Assembly (NCBI GenBank): GCA_045544615.1
Contig: JAZPZI010000027.1
Location: 62,001-126,000, forward strand
DNA: 64,000 nucleotides
Reading direction: 5' to 3'
Origin: CAKSFT01 sp045544615
GTDB lineage: Bacteria > Bacillota > Clostridia > UBA1381
The translations under genes and the position numbers were made by a program. Shown here one piece after another: positions 39,692 to 48,666 of this stretch. Numbering within the stretch: the stretch's first letter is position 1; every line of letters begins with the position of its first letter. Under the pieces are notes generated by a model that had not been told where the DNA came from, did no database searches, and was given only the letters and a program-made list of their open reading frames with translations.

Positions 39692-42251
39692 TGTGTCTTG
39701 ATAGTTTTTGTAACTCAACTACAGGTATCGGTAAAATTGCTAACCCTGCACATATCAACCATTGCTCTAAAGTCAGTGGCACGACATTAAATATACCTGA
39801 AATAAACGGACAGGATACGATGATGACCTGGAGTACGATACCGGAGAAAAGTGCAAAGCATAAGAATTTATTTTTGAATAATCCGATTTTAAAAATCGAT
39901 TGTTCACTTCGCATATTAAAAGCATGCACTAATTGCGATATTCCCAAAACCGAAAATGCCATTGTTCTGCCGATTCTTGCATTGAGCGAACAATCAAAGT
40001 ATATCATACCGATTGAGTATGCCAAAACCGCTATTGCACCGATAAATGCACCTTCTATGAAAATATCCGCCCACATTGATTTTGTTATAATTGATTTTGA
40101 AGCATCCTCAGGATTTTTTGACATTATATCTTTCTCTGCAGGGTCAAGACCGAGTGCTATTGCAGGCAGTGAGTCGGTCACAAGATTTATCCATAAAAGC
40201 TGAATTGGGTATAGGGGAGTAGCCCAGCCGAATAAGAGCCCAACAAATACAGTCACAATCTCTCCGATGTTACTTGAGAGTAGGAATTTAATTGATTTTT
40301 TCAGATTGGTATAAATCTCACGTCCTTTTTTTACAGCACTCACAATTGTAGCAAAATTGTCATCGGTCAAGATGATATCGGATGCACTTTTTGCAACATC
40401 TGTTCCGGTGATTCCCATACTACAGCCAATGTTTGCTTTTTTCAATGCAGGTGCGTCATTTACGCCATCTCCTGTCATTGCAACAACTTTATTTTTCTTT
40501 TGCCAGGCATCAACGATTCTTACCTTGTGCTCAGGTGTTGAGCGGGCAAAAACCGAGTATTTTTCAATGTCTTGCTCGAGCTTTTCCTGTGGTAAAATAT
40601 CAAGCTCACTTCCGGTGATGGCTTTTTTGCCCGGAGTGTGTATGCCGATTTTTTCTGCTATTGCAACTGCGGTGTTTAAGTGGTCCCCTGTTATCATAAC
40701 CGGTGTGATGCCTGCTTTTTTGCATGATAAAACCGCATCCTTTGCCTCAGGTCTTGGTGGATCTTCCATTCCGATCAAGCCAAGAAAAGTCAAGTTGTTT
40801 TCGCTGATTACAGAGGATGAGGATGTTTTATATGCTACTCCAATCACCCTTAGGGCTTTTTGTGCCATCTTTGAATTTTCAGCAAGTATCCGCATCTTTT
40901 CTTCTTTCGTCAGTAGCTCAGCTTTTCCGTTTATGTACACCTTGTCGGAACACTCTATGATTATGTCGGGTGCACCTTTTGATATAACAAAATATCCATT
41001 CTCGCCCTTGTGGCATGTGCTCATCATTTTTCTTGACGAGTCAAACGGAATGTCGGAAATTCGAGGATATTTCTTTTCAAGCCTTGTTTTATCCTGCGAT
41101 TTTTTCTCACCATACCGGATGATTGCCGCCTCGGTCGGATTGGGGGACAAAGTATCATCATCGCAACATAAAACCGCATATTTTAATAGCATTTGTTCAT
41201 CGTCAGAAAAAACCTCACAAACCTCCATTTTATTTGTTGTGAGAGTTCCTGTTTTGTCTGAACATATAACAGATGCACTGCCAAGAGTTTCAACTGAGGA
41301 GAGATTTCTGACTATTGCATTCCTTTTAGCCATTGCTCTTGTACCGAAAGAGAGCATTATTGTCACAATCGCAGGCAGACCTTCGGGGATTGCCGCAACC
41401 GCAAGACTTACCGACATCATAAACATCTCAAATGGCGGAAAATTTTTAAGTATTCCGATTACGAAAATTATAAAGCAAATTGCAAGCGAAAGAATACCTA
41501 AAACCTTGCCAATGTGCGATAATTTTTTCTGTAAAGGTGTTTCTTGTTCTTTGGATTCAAGTATCATCCCTGCAATTTTTCCGAGTTCTGTGTTCATACC
41601 TGTTGAAACAACCAAGCCTTCACCTTTACCCGATATGATTGATGTTCCGGAATATACCATATTGTCCCGCTCAGCAAGAGGGGAAAGTTCTTCTTTAATT
41701 GAATTACTGTTTTTATTAACCGCAACCGACTCTCCGGTAAGCGAGGACTCGTCAGCCAATATCCTTGATGCTTTTATTATACGGCAATCTGCAGGGATTT
41801 TCGTGCCACCTTTGAAGATCAGCACATCACCAACGACCAGTTCTTCGGTCGGGATTTTAATGAGTTTTGAGTTTCTCCTTACTGTCGACATCGGCTCGGA
41901 CATCTTTTTTAAGTTCTCAATCTCTTTTTCGGCTTTTGTTTCCTGGATTGTACCGAGTATTGCATTTAAAAGTACTATCGCAAGAATTACAATAGGGTCG
42001 AGAAAATCCGTTTCACCGTTTAGGTATGAACTAAAAAAAGAGATTCCTGCCGCAACAATAAGTACGATTATCATAAAATTGTTAAACTGTAATAAAAGCT
42101 TTTTAAAAAACCCGTTTCTCTTTTTTTCTTCAATTATGTTTTTGCCGTTTTCGGATAGCCGTTTTTGAGCTTCTTTATCAGTTAGTCCTTTTTTAATATT
42201 TGATTTTAGTTTCTTTTCTGTTGTGGGTATATCAATGCTATGCCAGTTCAT
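39672..42251 (-). CDS. Calcium-type P-type ATPase (PMCA/SERCA-like)
   Basis: Cation pump of 859 aa. N-terminal cation ATPase domain, actuator motif LTGESVAV, transmembrane helix 4 with IPEGLPAIV (the calcium-pump type signature), phosphorylation site CSDKTGTLTTNK, KGAPD nucleotide-binding motif, hinge TGDGVNDAPALKKA and four C-terminal helices. Ion choice is inferred from the PEGLP motif; manganese or other cations are possible. It is alone on the - strand between a two-way terminator and a divergent intergenic region. AGGAGGAAT precedes the start. Confidence 0.94.
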   Translation of the reverse strand: MNWHSIDIPTTEKKLKSNIKKGLTDKEAQKRLSENGKNIIEEKKRNGFFKKLLLQFNNFMIIVLIVAAGISFFSSYLNGETDFLDPIVILAIVLLNAILGTIQETKAEKEIENLKKMSEPMSTVRRNSKLIKIPTEELVVGDVLIFKGGTKIPADCRIIKASRILADESSLTGESVAVNKNSNSIKEELSPLAERDNMVYSGTSIISGKGEGLVVSTGMNTELGKIAGMILESKEQETPLQKKLSHIGKVLGILSLAICFIIFVIGILKNFPPFEMFMMSVSLAVAAIPEGLPAIVTIMLSFGTRAMAKRNAIVRNLSSVETLGSASVICSDKTGTLTTNKMEVCEVFSDDEQMLLKYAVLCCDDDTLSPNPTEAAIIRYGEKKSQDKTRLEKKYPRISDIPFDSSRKMMSTCHKGENGYFVISKGAPDIIIECSDKVYINGKAELLTKEEKMRILAENSKMAQKALRVIGVAYKTSSSSVISENNLTFLGLIGMEDPPRPEAKDAVLSCKKAGITPVMITGDHLNTAVAIAEKIGIHTPGKKAITGSELDILPQEKLEQDIEKYSVFARSTPEHKVRIVDAWQKKNKVVAMTGDGVNDAPALKKANIGCSMGITGTDVAKSASDIILTDDNFATIVSAVKKGREIYTNLKKSIKFLLSSNIGEIVTVFVGLLFGWATPLYPIQLLWINLVTDSLPAIALGLDPAEKDIMSKNPEDASKSIITKSMWADIFIEGAFIGAIAVLAYSIGMIYFDCSLNARIGRTMAFSVLGISQLVHAFNMRSEQSIFKIGLFKNKFLCFALFSGIVLQVIIVSCPFISGIFNVVPLTLEQWLICAGLAILPIPVVELQKLSRHKKTSSD

Positions 42252-42349
42252 AAGATTCCTCCTGAAATTTATATGATAAATTGTATTTTAAAATCGAATT
42301 TTATATGTTAAAAAACACGAAAAAACCGTATAAAAATTTTATGTCCCTA

Positions 42350-42378
42350 TTGATTTTTAAAATAAAATATGGTATAAT
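42350..42378 (+). promoter_or_regulatory. Promoter heading the 42436-60286 gene run
   Basis: TTGATT (42350-42355) and TATAAT (42373-42378) with a 17-bp spacer. No clear terminator is seen between here and 60274. Confidence 0.85.
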
Positions 42379-42435
42379 AAGGAGAATAAAATTGGAGTAA
42401 GAATAATTTTTAATAATTATATAAGGAGGACGGCT

Positions 42436-43146
42436 ATGGCAAGGACAAAAAGACAGGTTAGCCCAACCGGGATTTATCATGTTTTATTGCGTGGAATTGA
42501 AGACCTGTTTGAAGAAAAAGCAGACTATAGAGAGTTTATTAAGATTATCGATAATCATTTTGCCCAAAGTAACGCTAAGCTTCTTGGGTTTGCTCTTATG
42601 AAGAACAGAGTTCATATCCTGATCGATGAGGGAAATTCAAATGTTTCAGCAGAAATCAAGCCTATTTGTACAAGATATGCTAGATACTATAATCGTGTAC
42701 ATAATCTTCAGGGAAAGCTTTTTTATGACCGCTACAAGAGTGAGCCAATTCTCGATGAAGATAATCTCTTAAAAGAAAAATCATTTTTAAAGAGCATTCC
42801 GTCAGAGTACACCTTTGGCACAGAGGGGGCAAAGAAGGCTGACACGCTTGCCTCGATTGATGATTATCATCGTATGACAGACGAAGAATTAAAATCATAC
42901 ATTGAGGCGGTATTCAAATGCGATATTGATACAATGGCTGACGATAAAAAACGAGTTCTTGCCGAAAAAATTATATCGGGTAAGAGAATAAGCGCAGGCC
43001 GGGTTTATTTGATTTTCGATTTAAGAAGACGTACTCAGGCTAAATCTGCTGTAAAAACCGAAAAACCAAAAGCAAAAGCAAAAGAACCTGAAAAGAAACA
43101 GGAAACTAATAAAAACTCCAACAACTTGAGTGTTTGGTTATTGTAA
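42436..43146 (+). CDS. REP-associated tyrosine transposase-like protein, probably catalytically inactive
   Basis: The first 130 residues match the Y1/RAYT transposase fold: GIYHVLLRGIEDLF at the N-terminus, LGFALMKNRVHILID, and TRYARYYNRVHNLQGKLFYDRYKSEPI. In active members the HUH motif is NHVH and a tyrosine sits in a YIHxNP segment; here these are N-R58-V-H60 and F117-LKSIP, so both the first metal histidine and the nucleophile tyrosine look replaced. The C-terminus (about 205-236) is a Lys/Pro/Glu tail. 236 aa, strong AAGGAGG site. It heads a housekeeping operon and is likely domesticated as an RNA or DNA binder. Confidence 0.78.
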   Translation: MARTKRQVSPTGIYHVLLRGIEDLFEEKADYREFIKIIDNHFAQSNAKLLGFALMKNRVHILIDEGNSNVSAEIKPICTRYARYYNRVHNLQGKLFYDRYKSEPILDEDNLLKEKSFLKSIPSEYTFGTEGAKKADTLASIDDYHRMTDEELKSYIEAVFKCDIDTMADDKKRVLAEKIISGKRISAGRVYLIFDLRRRTQAKSAVKTEKPKAKAKEPEKKQETNKNSNNLSVWLL

Positions 43147-43161
43147 GGAAAAGGGGCACCA

Positions 43162-43734
43162 ATGAAAAAATACTTAGACTTTAATCAGATATTTGCACTT
43201 ACAAAAACACATTTCTTTGTTTCGCTAGTTGCGACCTTGCTTGGTGCAGTTATGATACCATTCGGGACAAACGGTTTTTTTAAAACTGCATTTTCGGTTG
43301 TTATGAGTATCCTTTATGCAGTTTGCATCTATTCTAAAGCAGGAGATATTGCAAAGAATGACAAGATTTTCTATAAAGAAGATTTACCGTCATACTTAAA
43401 AGGACTGATTCTTCCTGTCGGGATTTGGCTTGTATGGATTTTTCTCTATGTTTTGTTTGATATATCCTGGAAATACCGTATAATGTCATTTAGCACCGGA
43501 ATTATAAATAATATGCTTTTTGTGATTTGGAACTATGTCTTTACCGGATTTTTGAATCCATTAAACGGTCACATTGATGCGTTTGGTGTTGTTATGTTTT
43601 TTGCAGTATCACTTTTGGCATCATTTGGCGGATATATTGCAACAAGAAAAAATTTTGATATAAGTACAAAGGTTTCAAAACTGATTTATGAGGAAGAGAC
43701 CGAGGTAAAAGAATTAAACGGGGAGGAAGAATAG
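43162..43734 (+). CDS. Predicted membrane protein of unknown function
   Basis: The 190-aa protein has about five hydrophobic segments (near residues 18-35, 40-57, 80-102, 110-130, 140-160) and an acidic C-terminal tail (YEEETEVKELNGEEE). I recognise no family. It lies 15 bp after the RAYT-like gene and its stop codon directly abuts the yicC start, so it belongs to this operon. Confidence 0.7.
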   Translation: MKKYLDFNQIFALTKTHFFVSLVATLLGAVMIPFGTNGFFKTAFSVVMSILYAVCIYSKAGDIAKNDKIFYKEDLPSYLKGLILPVGIWLVWIFLYVLFDISWKYRIMSFSTGIINNMLFVIWNYVFTGFLNPLNGHIDAFGVVMFFAVSLLASFGGYIATRKNFDISTKVSKLIYEEETEVKELNGEEE

Positions 43735-44613
43735 ATGTTCAGAAGCATGACCGGCTACGGCAGACACGAGATTTGTGACGGCGGCAAAAAGATAATGGTT
43801 GAAATCAAATCTGTCAATCACAGATACTCAGACTATAACATCAAAGTGCCGAGATACTACGGTTTTTTGGAAGATAAAATAAGAGAATTTGTTTCAAAGA
43901 ATGTATCAAGAGGTAAAATTGACATTTACGTTTCTATCGAAAGCTATGGCGAGGCGGATAAAGAGATTGTCCTCAATGAAGAGCTTGCTAAAAACTATAT
44001 CGATGTATTAAAGGATATGGTTGAGCGCTTTGGTTTAAAGGACGATATATCGGTTTCGAACGTTGCAAGATACACCGAGATTTTCAAAAGCGAGAGAAAA
44101 GAAGAAAATGACGATGAAATCTGGGAGCTTGTAAAAAATGTTCTGACCGTTGCGGTTTCGGATTTTTGTGCTATGCGTGAGCGTGAAGGTGAGAGACTCT
44201 ATAACGACATGGCGTCAAGAATTGAGTATATGAAAACAATCGCTCAAAAAATCGATGAGCGTTCGCCAAAAACTGTCGAAGATTATAAGCACAAGCTTTA
44301 TGCAAAAATCAAAGAGCTTGTTGAGGATAAAGATATTGACGAGGCAAGAATCTTAACCGAGGTTGCGATATTTGCCGACAAGGTTGCGGTAAACGAAGAA
44401 ATAGTAAGACTGTCGAGTCATTTTGATGAGTTCTATAAGATTGCATCTGCAAATGAAGCAGCGGGCAGAAAGCTTGACTTCCTTGTCCAGGAAATCAACC
44501 GTGAAGTTAACACAACCGGCTCAAAAGCGAATGACATCGAAATTGCAAAGATGGTTGTTGAATTAAAGGGCGAGATTGAAAAGCTCCGTGAACAGATTCA
44601 GAATATCGAATAA
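43735..44613 (+). CDS. yicC: YicC-family endoribonuclease
   Basis: The 292-aa protein begins MFRSMTGYGRHE and continues with EIKSVNHRYSDYNIKVPRYYGFLED, a KIDIYVSIE strand, and the C-terminal DUF1732 block EVAIFADKVAVNEEIVRLSSHFDEF and GRKLDFLVQEINREVNTTGSKAND. YicC proteins are recently recognised RNases acting on RNAs; targets here are unknown. It starts immediately after the membrane-protein stop and precedes remA and gmk, the standard Firmicutes order. Confidence 0.94.
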   Translation: MFRSMTGYGRHEICDGGKKIMVEIKSVNHRYSDYNIKVPRYYGFLEDKIREFVSKNVSRGKIDIYVSIESYGEADKEIVLNEELAKNYIDVLKDMVERFGLKDDISVSNVARYTEIFKSERKEENDDEIWELVKNVLTVAVSDFCAMREREGERLYNDMASRIEYMKTIAQKIDERSPKTVEDYKHKLYAKIKELVEDKDIDEARILTEVAIFADKVAVNEEIVRLSSHFDEFYKIASANEAAGRKLDFLVQEINREVNTTGSKANDIEIAKMVVELKGEIEKLREQIQNIE

Positions 44614-44636
44614 TACTGAAAGGATTGGTAATTGTT

Positions 44637-44903
44637 ATGAAACTGATTAACATAGGTTTTGGCAACATGGTTTCGGCTAATCGGCTTGTGGCGATTGTAA
44701 GTCCTGAGTCAGCCCCGATAAAGCGTGTAATCAGAGAGGCCGAGGATAAAGGAATTCTGATTAACGCAACATACGGCAGAAGAACAAGAGCTGTTATTGT
44801 AATGGATAGCGGACACATTGTACTATCGTCAATTCAGCCGGAAACTGTTGCAAACAGAATGAGCGATAAGGATGACCTCTCGGAGGTGACAGAAATTGAA
44901 TAA
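44637..44903 (+). CDS. remA: RemA-family DNA-binding regulator (DUF370)
   Basis: In Bacillus RemA activates biofilm matrix and osmoprotection genes by wrapping DNA around oligomeric rings. The 88-aa protein starts MKLINIGFGNMVSANRLVAIV, the conserved opening, with the IKRVIREAEDKG and GRRTRAVIVMDSGHIVLS segments following. ATG 44637 is preferred over TTG 44625, which touches the AAAGGA site. It overlaps the start of gmk. What it controls in this organism is unknown. Confidence 0.93.
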   Translation: MKLINIGFGNMVSANRLVAIVSPESAPIKRVIREAEDKGILINATYGRRTRAVIVMDSGHIVLSSIQPETVANRMSDKDDLSEVTEIE

Positions 44904-45492
44904 AGGATTGTTATTTGTTGTCTCGGGCCCTTCCGGAACCGGAAAGGGAACAATCTGTAAGGTTATTCAGAACGATGATAATATCTTTCTTTCGGTTTCA
45001 ACAACATCTCGTGAGATAAGACCCGGAGAGGTTGACGGTGAGACATATAACTATACTTCAAAAGAAAATTTCGAAAAAATGATTGCCGAAGGCGAGATGC
45101 TCGAATGGGCAGAATATGACGGCAATTATTACGGAACACCCAAAGAAACAGTTAAAAAGATGTTATCAGAAGGTAAGAACATCATACTTGAAATTGAAGT
45201 CCAGGGTGCATTGAAGGTTCAGGAAATCTTCCCTGAAACCAAGATGATATTTGTAGTTCCGCCAAGTATGGCAGAGCTCAAAAAACGACTCGTTGAACGT
45301 GGCAGAGAAGATGAAGAAAGAATCAATGCCCGACTCCTAAGAGCAAAAGAGGAACTCCTGCTCTCTGACAGGTATGATTACATTGTAGTCAATGATGTTT
45401 TGGAACGTTGCATAGACGATGTTCGTGCAATTATAAAAAAAGCAGAGTCTGAAAAGACTTTAGTAAATAATTTATTGAATGAAGAATATTAA
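44896..45492 (+). CDS. gmk: Guanylate kinase
   Basis: Phosphorylates GMP to GDP, feeding GTP, dGTP and (p)ppGpp pools. The 198-aa protein shows P-loop VSGPSGTGKGT (residues 9-19), the GMP-binding STTSREIRPGEVDGETYNY, EWAEYDGNYYGTP and the lid RLLRAKEEL. It starts at TTG 44896 with GGAGGTGA at 44882-44889, inside the remA end, so the two are translationally coupled. Confidence 0.97.
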   Translation: MNKGLLFVVSGPSGTGKGTICKVIQNDDNIFLSVSTTSREIRPGEVDGETYNYTSKENFEKMIAEGEMLEWAEYDGNYYGTPKETVKKMLSEGKNIILEIEVQGALKVQEIFPETKMIFVVPPSMAELKKRLVERGREDEERINARLLRAKEELLLSDRYDYIVVNDVLERCIDDVRAIIKKAESEKTLVNNLLNEEY

Positions 45493-45510
45493 GAAAAGAG
45501 GAAATTTATT

Positions 45511-45738
45511 ATGATGATTAAACCAGGAATCAGCACACTCTCAACTTGTGTAGACAGCAGATACACATTAGTTACAATGGCTGCAAAAAGAGCAAGAATG
45601 TTAGGCCAGGGCGCAGAAAGCCTCGCAACAGCTGAATCAAATAAGCCTGTATCTGTTGCTGTAGCAGAAATCGCTGCAGGAAAAGTAGGCTATATCCGCC
45701 ACAATACTATATCTCAGAAGAAAACTATCGAAGAATAA
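45511..45738 (+). CDS. rpoZ: RNA polymerase omega subunit
   Basis: Small RNA polymerase subunit that stabilises beta-prime. The 75-aa protein has the omega pattern DSRYTLVTMAAKRARML followed by KPVSVAVAEIAAGKV. Its place right after gmk is the usual one. In many Firmicutes coaBC follows rpoZ, but here priA comes next. Confidence 0.93.
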   Translation: MMIKPGISTLSTCVDSRYTLVTMAAKRARMLGQGAESLATAESNKPVSVAVAEIAAGKVGYIRHNTISQKKTIEE

Positions 45739-45786
45739 TTTAACTTGCCCGGAATCGTGATTTTAATTAGAAAGGATTGAACATAA

Positions 45787-48186
45787 GTGATAGCTAGTAT
45801 AATTGTTAATCATGATTCAAAACAGGTAGATAAATTTTTTGATTATATTGTTCCGAACGAGCTTGAAAACAAGCTTAAAATCGGAAGCAGGGTTATTGTT
45901 CCATTTGGTGCAGGGAATAAGCAAAAAGAGGGATTTATAATGGAATTATCCGATAAATCCCCGGCAAAAGAACTTAAAACAATAATCAGGTATGAAGATG
46001 ACTGCTTTGATGAAAATATGGCAGAGTTAATCGTATGGATGCGTGATAAGTATATGTGTTCATACCTTGATGCCGTAAAGGTTATCGTTCCGAGCGGTAT
46101 CAGCATCAAATGCGAAGAATGGGCTGTTTTGGTTGACAATAGCTCAACTGATGAGATTTGTATTCGTATCGCAGAAAACGGCGGTGCAATCAAAAAAACC
46201 GATTTGGAAACAATAAAAGGGTTTTCTTCAAGGTTTAAAAAGCTTCTTGATGCAGGATTTGTAAAGCTTGAACTCAGGGAGCGTACAAGAACAAAAGAAA
46301 AGCTGATAAGAGTTGCCTCAATCACAGTTGAGCCAGAAGAGATAAAGACTACAATCAAGCTTTTAAACGATAAACGTGCATTTGCACAGGTCCGTATTTT
46401 AGAAATACTTGCTACTAACGAAATGGTATCTCTTGCTGATTTGGTTCAGTTTTCGAACAGTAGCTATAGTGCAATATCATCACTTGCTGAAAAGGGATAT
46501 ATAACAGTTTATGAAATTCCGGTTGACCGTTTTCATTTAGATAAGGCAGCAGACGAAAATGAGGTAGTTCCAACGCTGACCGATGAACAGAAAAATGCCG
46601 TGTCAAAAATTTCAAAAAAAATAGGAAATTTTGAGAAATTTTTGTTGCACGGCGTAACCGGAAGCGGCAAAACCGAAGTTTATATGCATGTAATTGATGA
46701 GTGCCTGAAAAAAGATAAAACCGCAATTATGCTTGTCCCGGAGATTTCTCTGACACCACAGATGGTGAATCGCTTCATAAGACGCTTTGGTGAAAAAATT
46801 GCAGTTTATCACAGCGGTTTATCCATGGGCGAAAAATATGATGAGTGGAAAAAGATGATAACAGGCAAAGCATCGGTAGTTATCGGTGCAAGATCAGCTA
46901 TCTTTGCACCACTCACAAATATTGGTGCAATCATAATTGACGAGGAACACGAGGGAACATATAAATCCGACATGCTTCCGAGATACAACACAAATGAGGT
47001 CGCTGAATTCAGGGCACGCCAGAATGACTCTGTGCTTTTGCTTGCATCAGCTACACCTGATATTTGTGATTATTATGCGGCAAAAAAAGGCTCAATTGAG
47101 CTTTTGGAGATAAAAAACAGAATCAACAAGAATATGCCAACTGTCGATATTGTTGATATGAGGGCAGAGCTTGAGGGCGGAAACAGAAGTGTTTTCAGCA
47201 AAAAACTGATTGACGAAATCAAAGAAAACCTCGAGAAAAAAGAACAGACAATTCTGTTTTTAAACAGACGTGGATACTCAACATTTGTATCCTGCAGGAG
47301 TTGCGGTTATGTTGTTAAATGCCCGAATTGCAGCATTTCAATGACATATCATAAGTATTCCGACACTTTAAAGTGCCACTATTGCGGATATGAAACCAAT
47401 AATTATAAGATTTGCCCCGAATGCAATAGTAAATATATCAGATATTTTGGCGGTGGAACGCAAAAAATAGAGGAAGAAATTAAAAGTATTTTCCCCGGTA
47501 TCTCAACAATCCGAATGGATGTTGACACAACCTCAAAAAATAACTCGCATGAGAAAATTTTAGAGGATTTTGATAAAAAGAAAATTGATGTACTGATTGG
47601 TACTCAGATGATAACAAAAGGTCTTGATTTTGAAAACGTAACACTCGTTGGTGTAATTTCTGCAGATGTTCTTTTGAATGTTCAGGACTACAGAGCAACA
47701 GAGAGGACATTTGACCTGATTGAGCAGGTAACAGGCCGTGCAGGCCGTGCCAAAAAGCAAGGAAGAGCGGTAATTCAGACATATAATCCTGATCATTATG
47801 CGGTTTTGAAGGCAAAAGAGCATGATTATAAGCGGTTTTATGAGTATGAGGTTGCTTTGCGAAAAGCAATGTACTATCCACCGTTTTGTGAGATGATAAG
47901 CATACTCTTTTCAGGACCGAGCGAGGCGCAGGTTTCACATGCCGCAAAATATTATGCAAAGTCACTTGAGATGCTTGATCCTGATAAAAGCTTTTCAATT
48001 CTCGGACCAAGTGCGTGTATTGTATCAAAGATTAATAATAAATACAGATATCGCATCCTAATAAAATGCGAAAAAGCCGATAATCTGACAAGCATTCTTG
48101 CAGAAGCAAAGAAAATATGTCAAAAAAACAATAACTACAAAACTGTAAATATTGTTATAGATAAAAATCCTAATAATGCGTATTAG
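45787..48186 (+). CDS. priA: Primosomal protein N' (PriA helicase)
   Basis: Restarts stalled replication forks by unwinding the lagging arm and loading the primosome. The 799-aa protein has the N-terminal DNA-binding region (IVNHDSKQVDKFFDYIVP), Walker A GVTGSGKTEVYM near residue 295, the DEEH box, and eight zinc cysteines in CRSCG, CPNC, CHYCG and CPEC (about 505-545), followed by helicase motifs GTQMITKGLDFE and TGRAGR. Start GTG 45787 has AAAGGA 10 nt upstream. Confidence 0.97.
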   Translation: MIASIIVNHDSKQVDKFFDYIVPNELENKLKIGSRVIVPFGAGNKQKEGFIMELSDKSPAKELKTIIRYEDDCFDENMAELIVWMRDKYMCSYLDAVKVIVPSGISIKCEEWAVLVDNSSTDEICIRIAENGGAIKKTDLETIKGFSSRFKKLLDAGFVKLELRERTRTKEKLIRVASITVEPEEIKTTIKLLNDKRAFAQVRILEILATNEMVSLADLVQFSNSSYSAISSLAEKGYITVYEIPVDRFHLDKAADENEVVPTLTDEQKNAVSKISKKIGNFEKFLLHGVTGSGKTEVYMHVIDECLKKDKTAIMLVPEISLTPQMVNRFIRRFGEKIAVYHSGLSMGEKYDEWKKMITGKASVVIGARSAIFAPLTNIGAIIIDEEHEGTYKSDMLPRYNTNEVAEFRARQNDSVLLLASATPDICDYYAAKKGSIELLEIKNRINKNMPTVDIVDMRAELEGGNRSVFSKKLIDEIKENLEKKEQTILFLNRRGYSTFVSCRSCGYVVKCPNCSISMTYHKYSDTLKCHYCGYETNNYKICPECNSKYIRYFGGGTQKIEEEIKSIFPGISTIRMDVDTTSKNNSHEKILEDFDKKKIDVLIGTQMITKGLDFENVTLVGVISADVLLNVQDYRATERTFDLIEQVTGRAGRAKKQGRAVIQTYNPDHYAVLKAKEHDYKRFYEYEVALRKAMYYPPFCEMISILFSGPSEAQVSHAAKYYAKSLEMLDPDKSFSILGPSACIVSKINNKYRYRILIKCEKADNLTSILAEAKKICQKNNNYKTVNIVIDKNPNNAY

Positions 48187-48201
48187 AAAGGCGTGAAATA
48201 A

Positions 48202-48654
48202 ATGGCAATAAGACAAATCAGAACTGAAGGAGACGAGGTTTTAGCCAAGACCTGCAAGGAAGTCACAAAGTTTGACGAAAAACTTGCAATCCTTCTTGAT
48301 GATATGTATGATACAATGAAAAGCCGTGACGGTGTAGGGCTTGCAGCACCACAGGTGGGCATTTTAAAGCGTGCGGTAGTAATTGATATTGGTGAAGGAA
48401 AAATTGAGCTTATAAATCCGAAAATTGTCTCACAGGAGGGAACACAAAACGGAAGCGAAGGATGTTTGAGTGTACCGGGAGTGTTTGGTATGGTTGAGAG
48501 ACCTTTGAAGGTAACAGTTGAAGCTCAGGACAGACACGGAAACCCAATTACCGTAACAGGCGAGGAACTTTTAGCTCGTGCACTTTGCCATGAATGTGAA
48601 CACTTAGACGGAAAACTCTTTTTAGAGAGGGTTACAGAATTTATTGACGATTAA
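48202..48654 (+). CDS. def: Peptide deformylase
   Basis: Metalloenzyme that removes the formyl group from new proteins. All three signature motifs are present in 150 aa: GVGLAAPQVG, EGCLSVPG (cysteine ligand) and HECEHLDG (two histidine ligands and the catalytic glutamate). It is followed after 12 bp by fmt, the enzyme that adds the formyl group; the def-fmt pair is nearly universal. Confidence 0.98.
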   Translation: MAIRQIRTEGDEVLAKTCKEVTKFDEKLAILLDDMYDTMKSRDGVGLAAPQVGILKRAVVIDIGEGKIELINPKIVSQEGTQNGSEGCLSVPGVFGMVERPLKVTVEAQDRHGNPITVTGEELLARALCHECEHLDGKLFLERVTEFIDD

Positions 48655-48666
48655 AGGAGAAACTTA

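Noticed and set aside
40357..42168. 603-codon open frame on the + strand opposite the P-type ATPase
   Set aside because: The - strand carries every P-type ATPase motif in order; the + frame is an antisense shadow with no start signals.
42252..42349. yybP-ykoY manganese riboswitch before the P-type ATPase
   Set aside because: The - strand leader is short and AT-rich with no paired loops resembling that motif.
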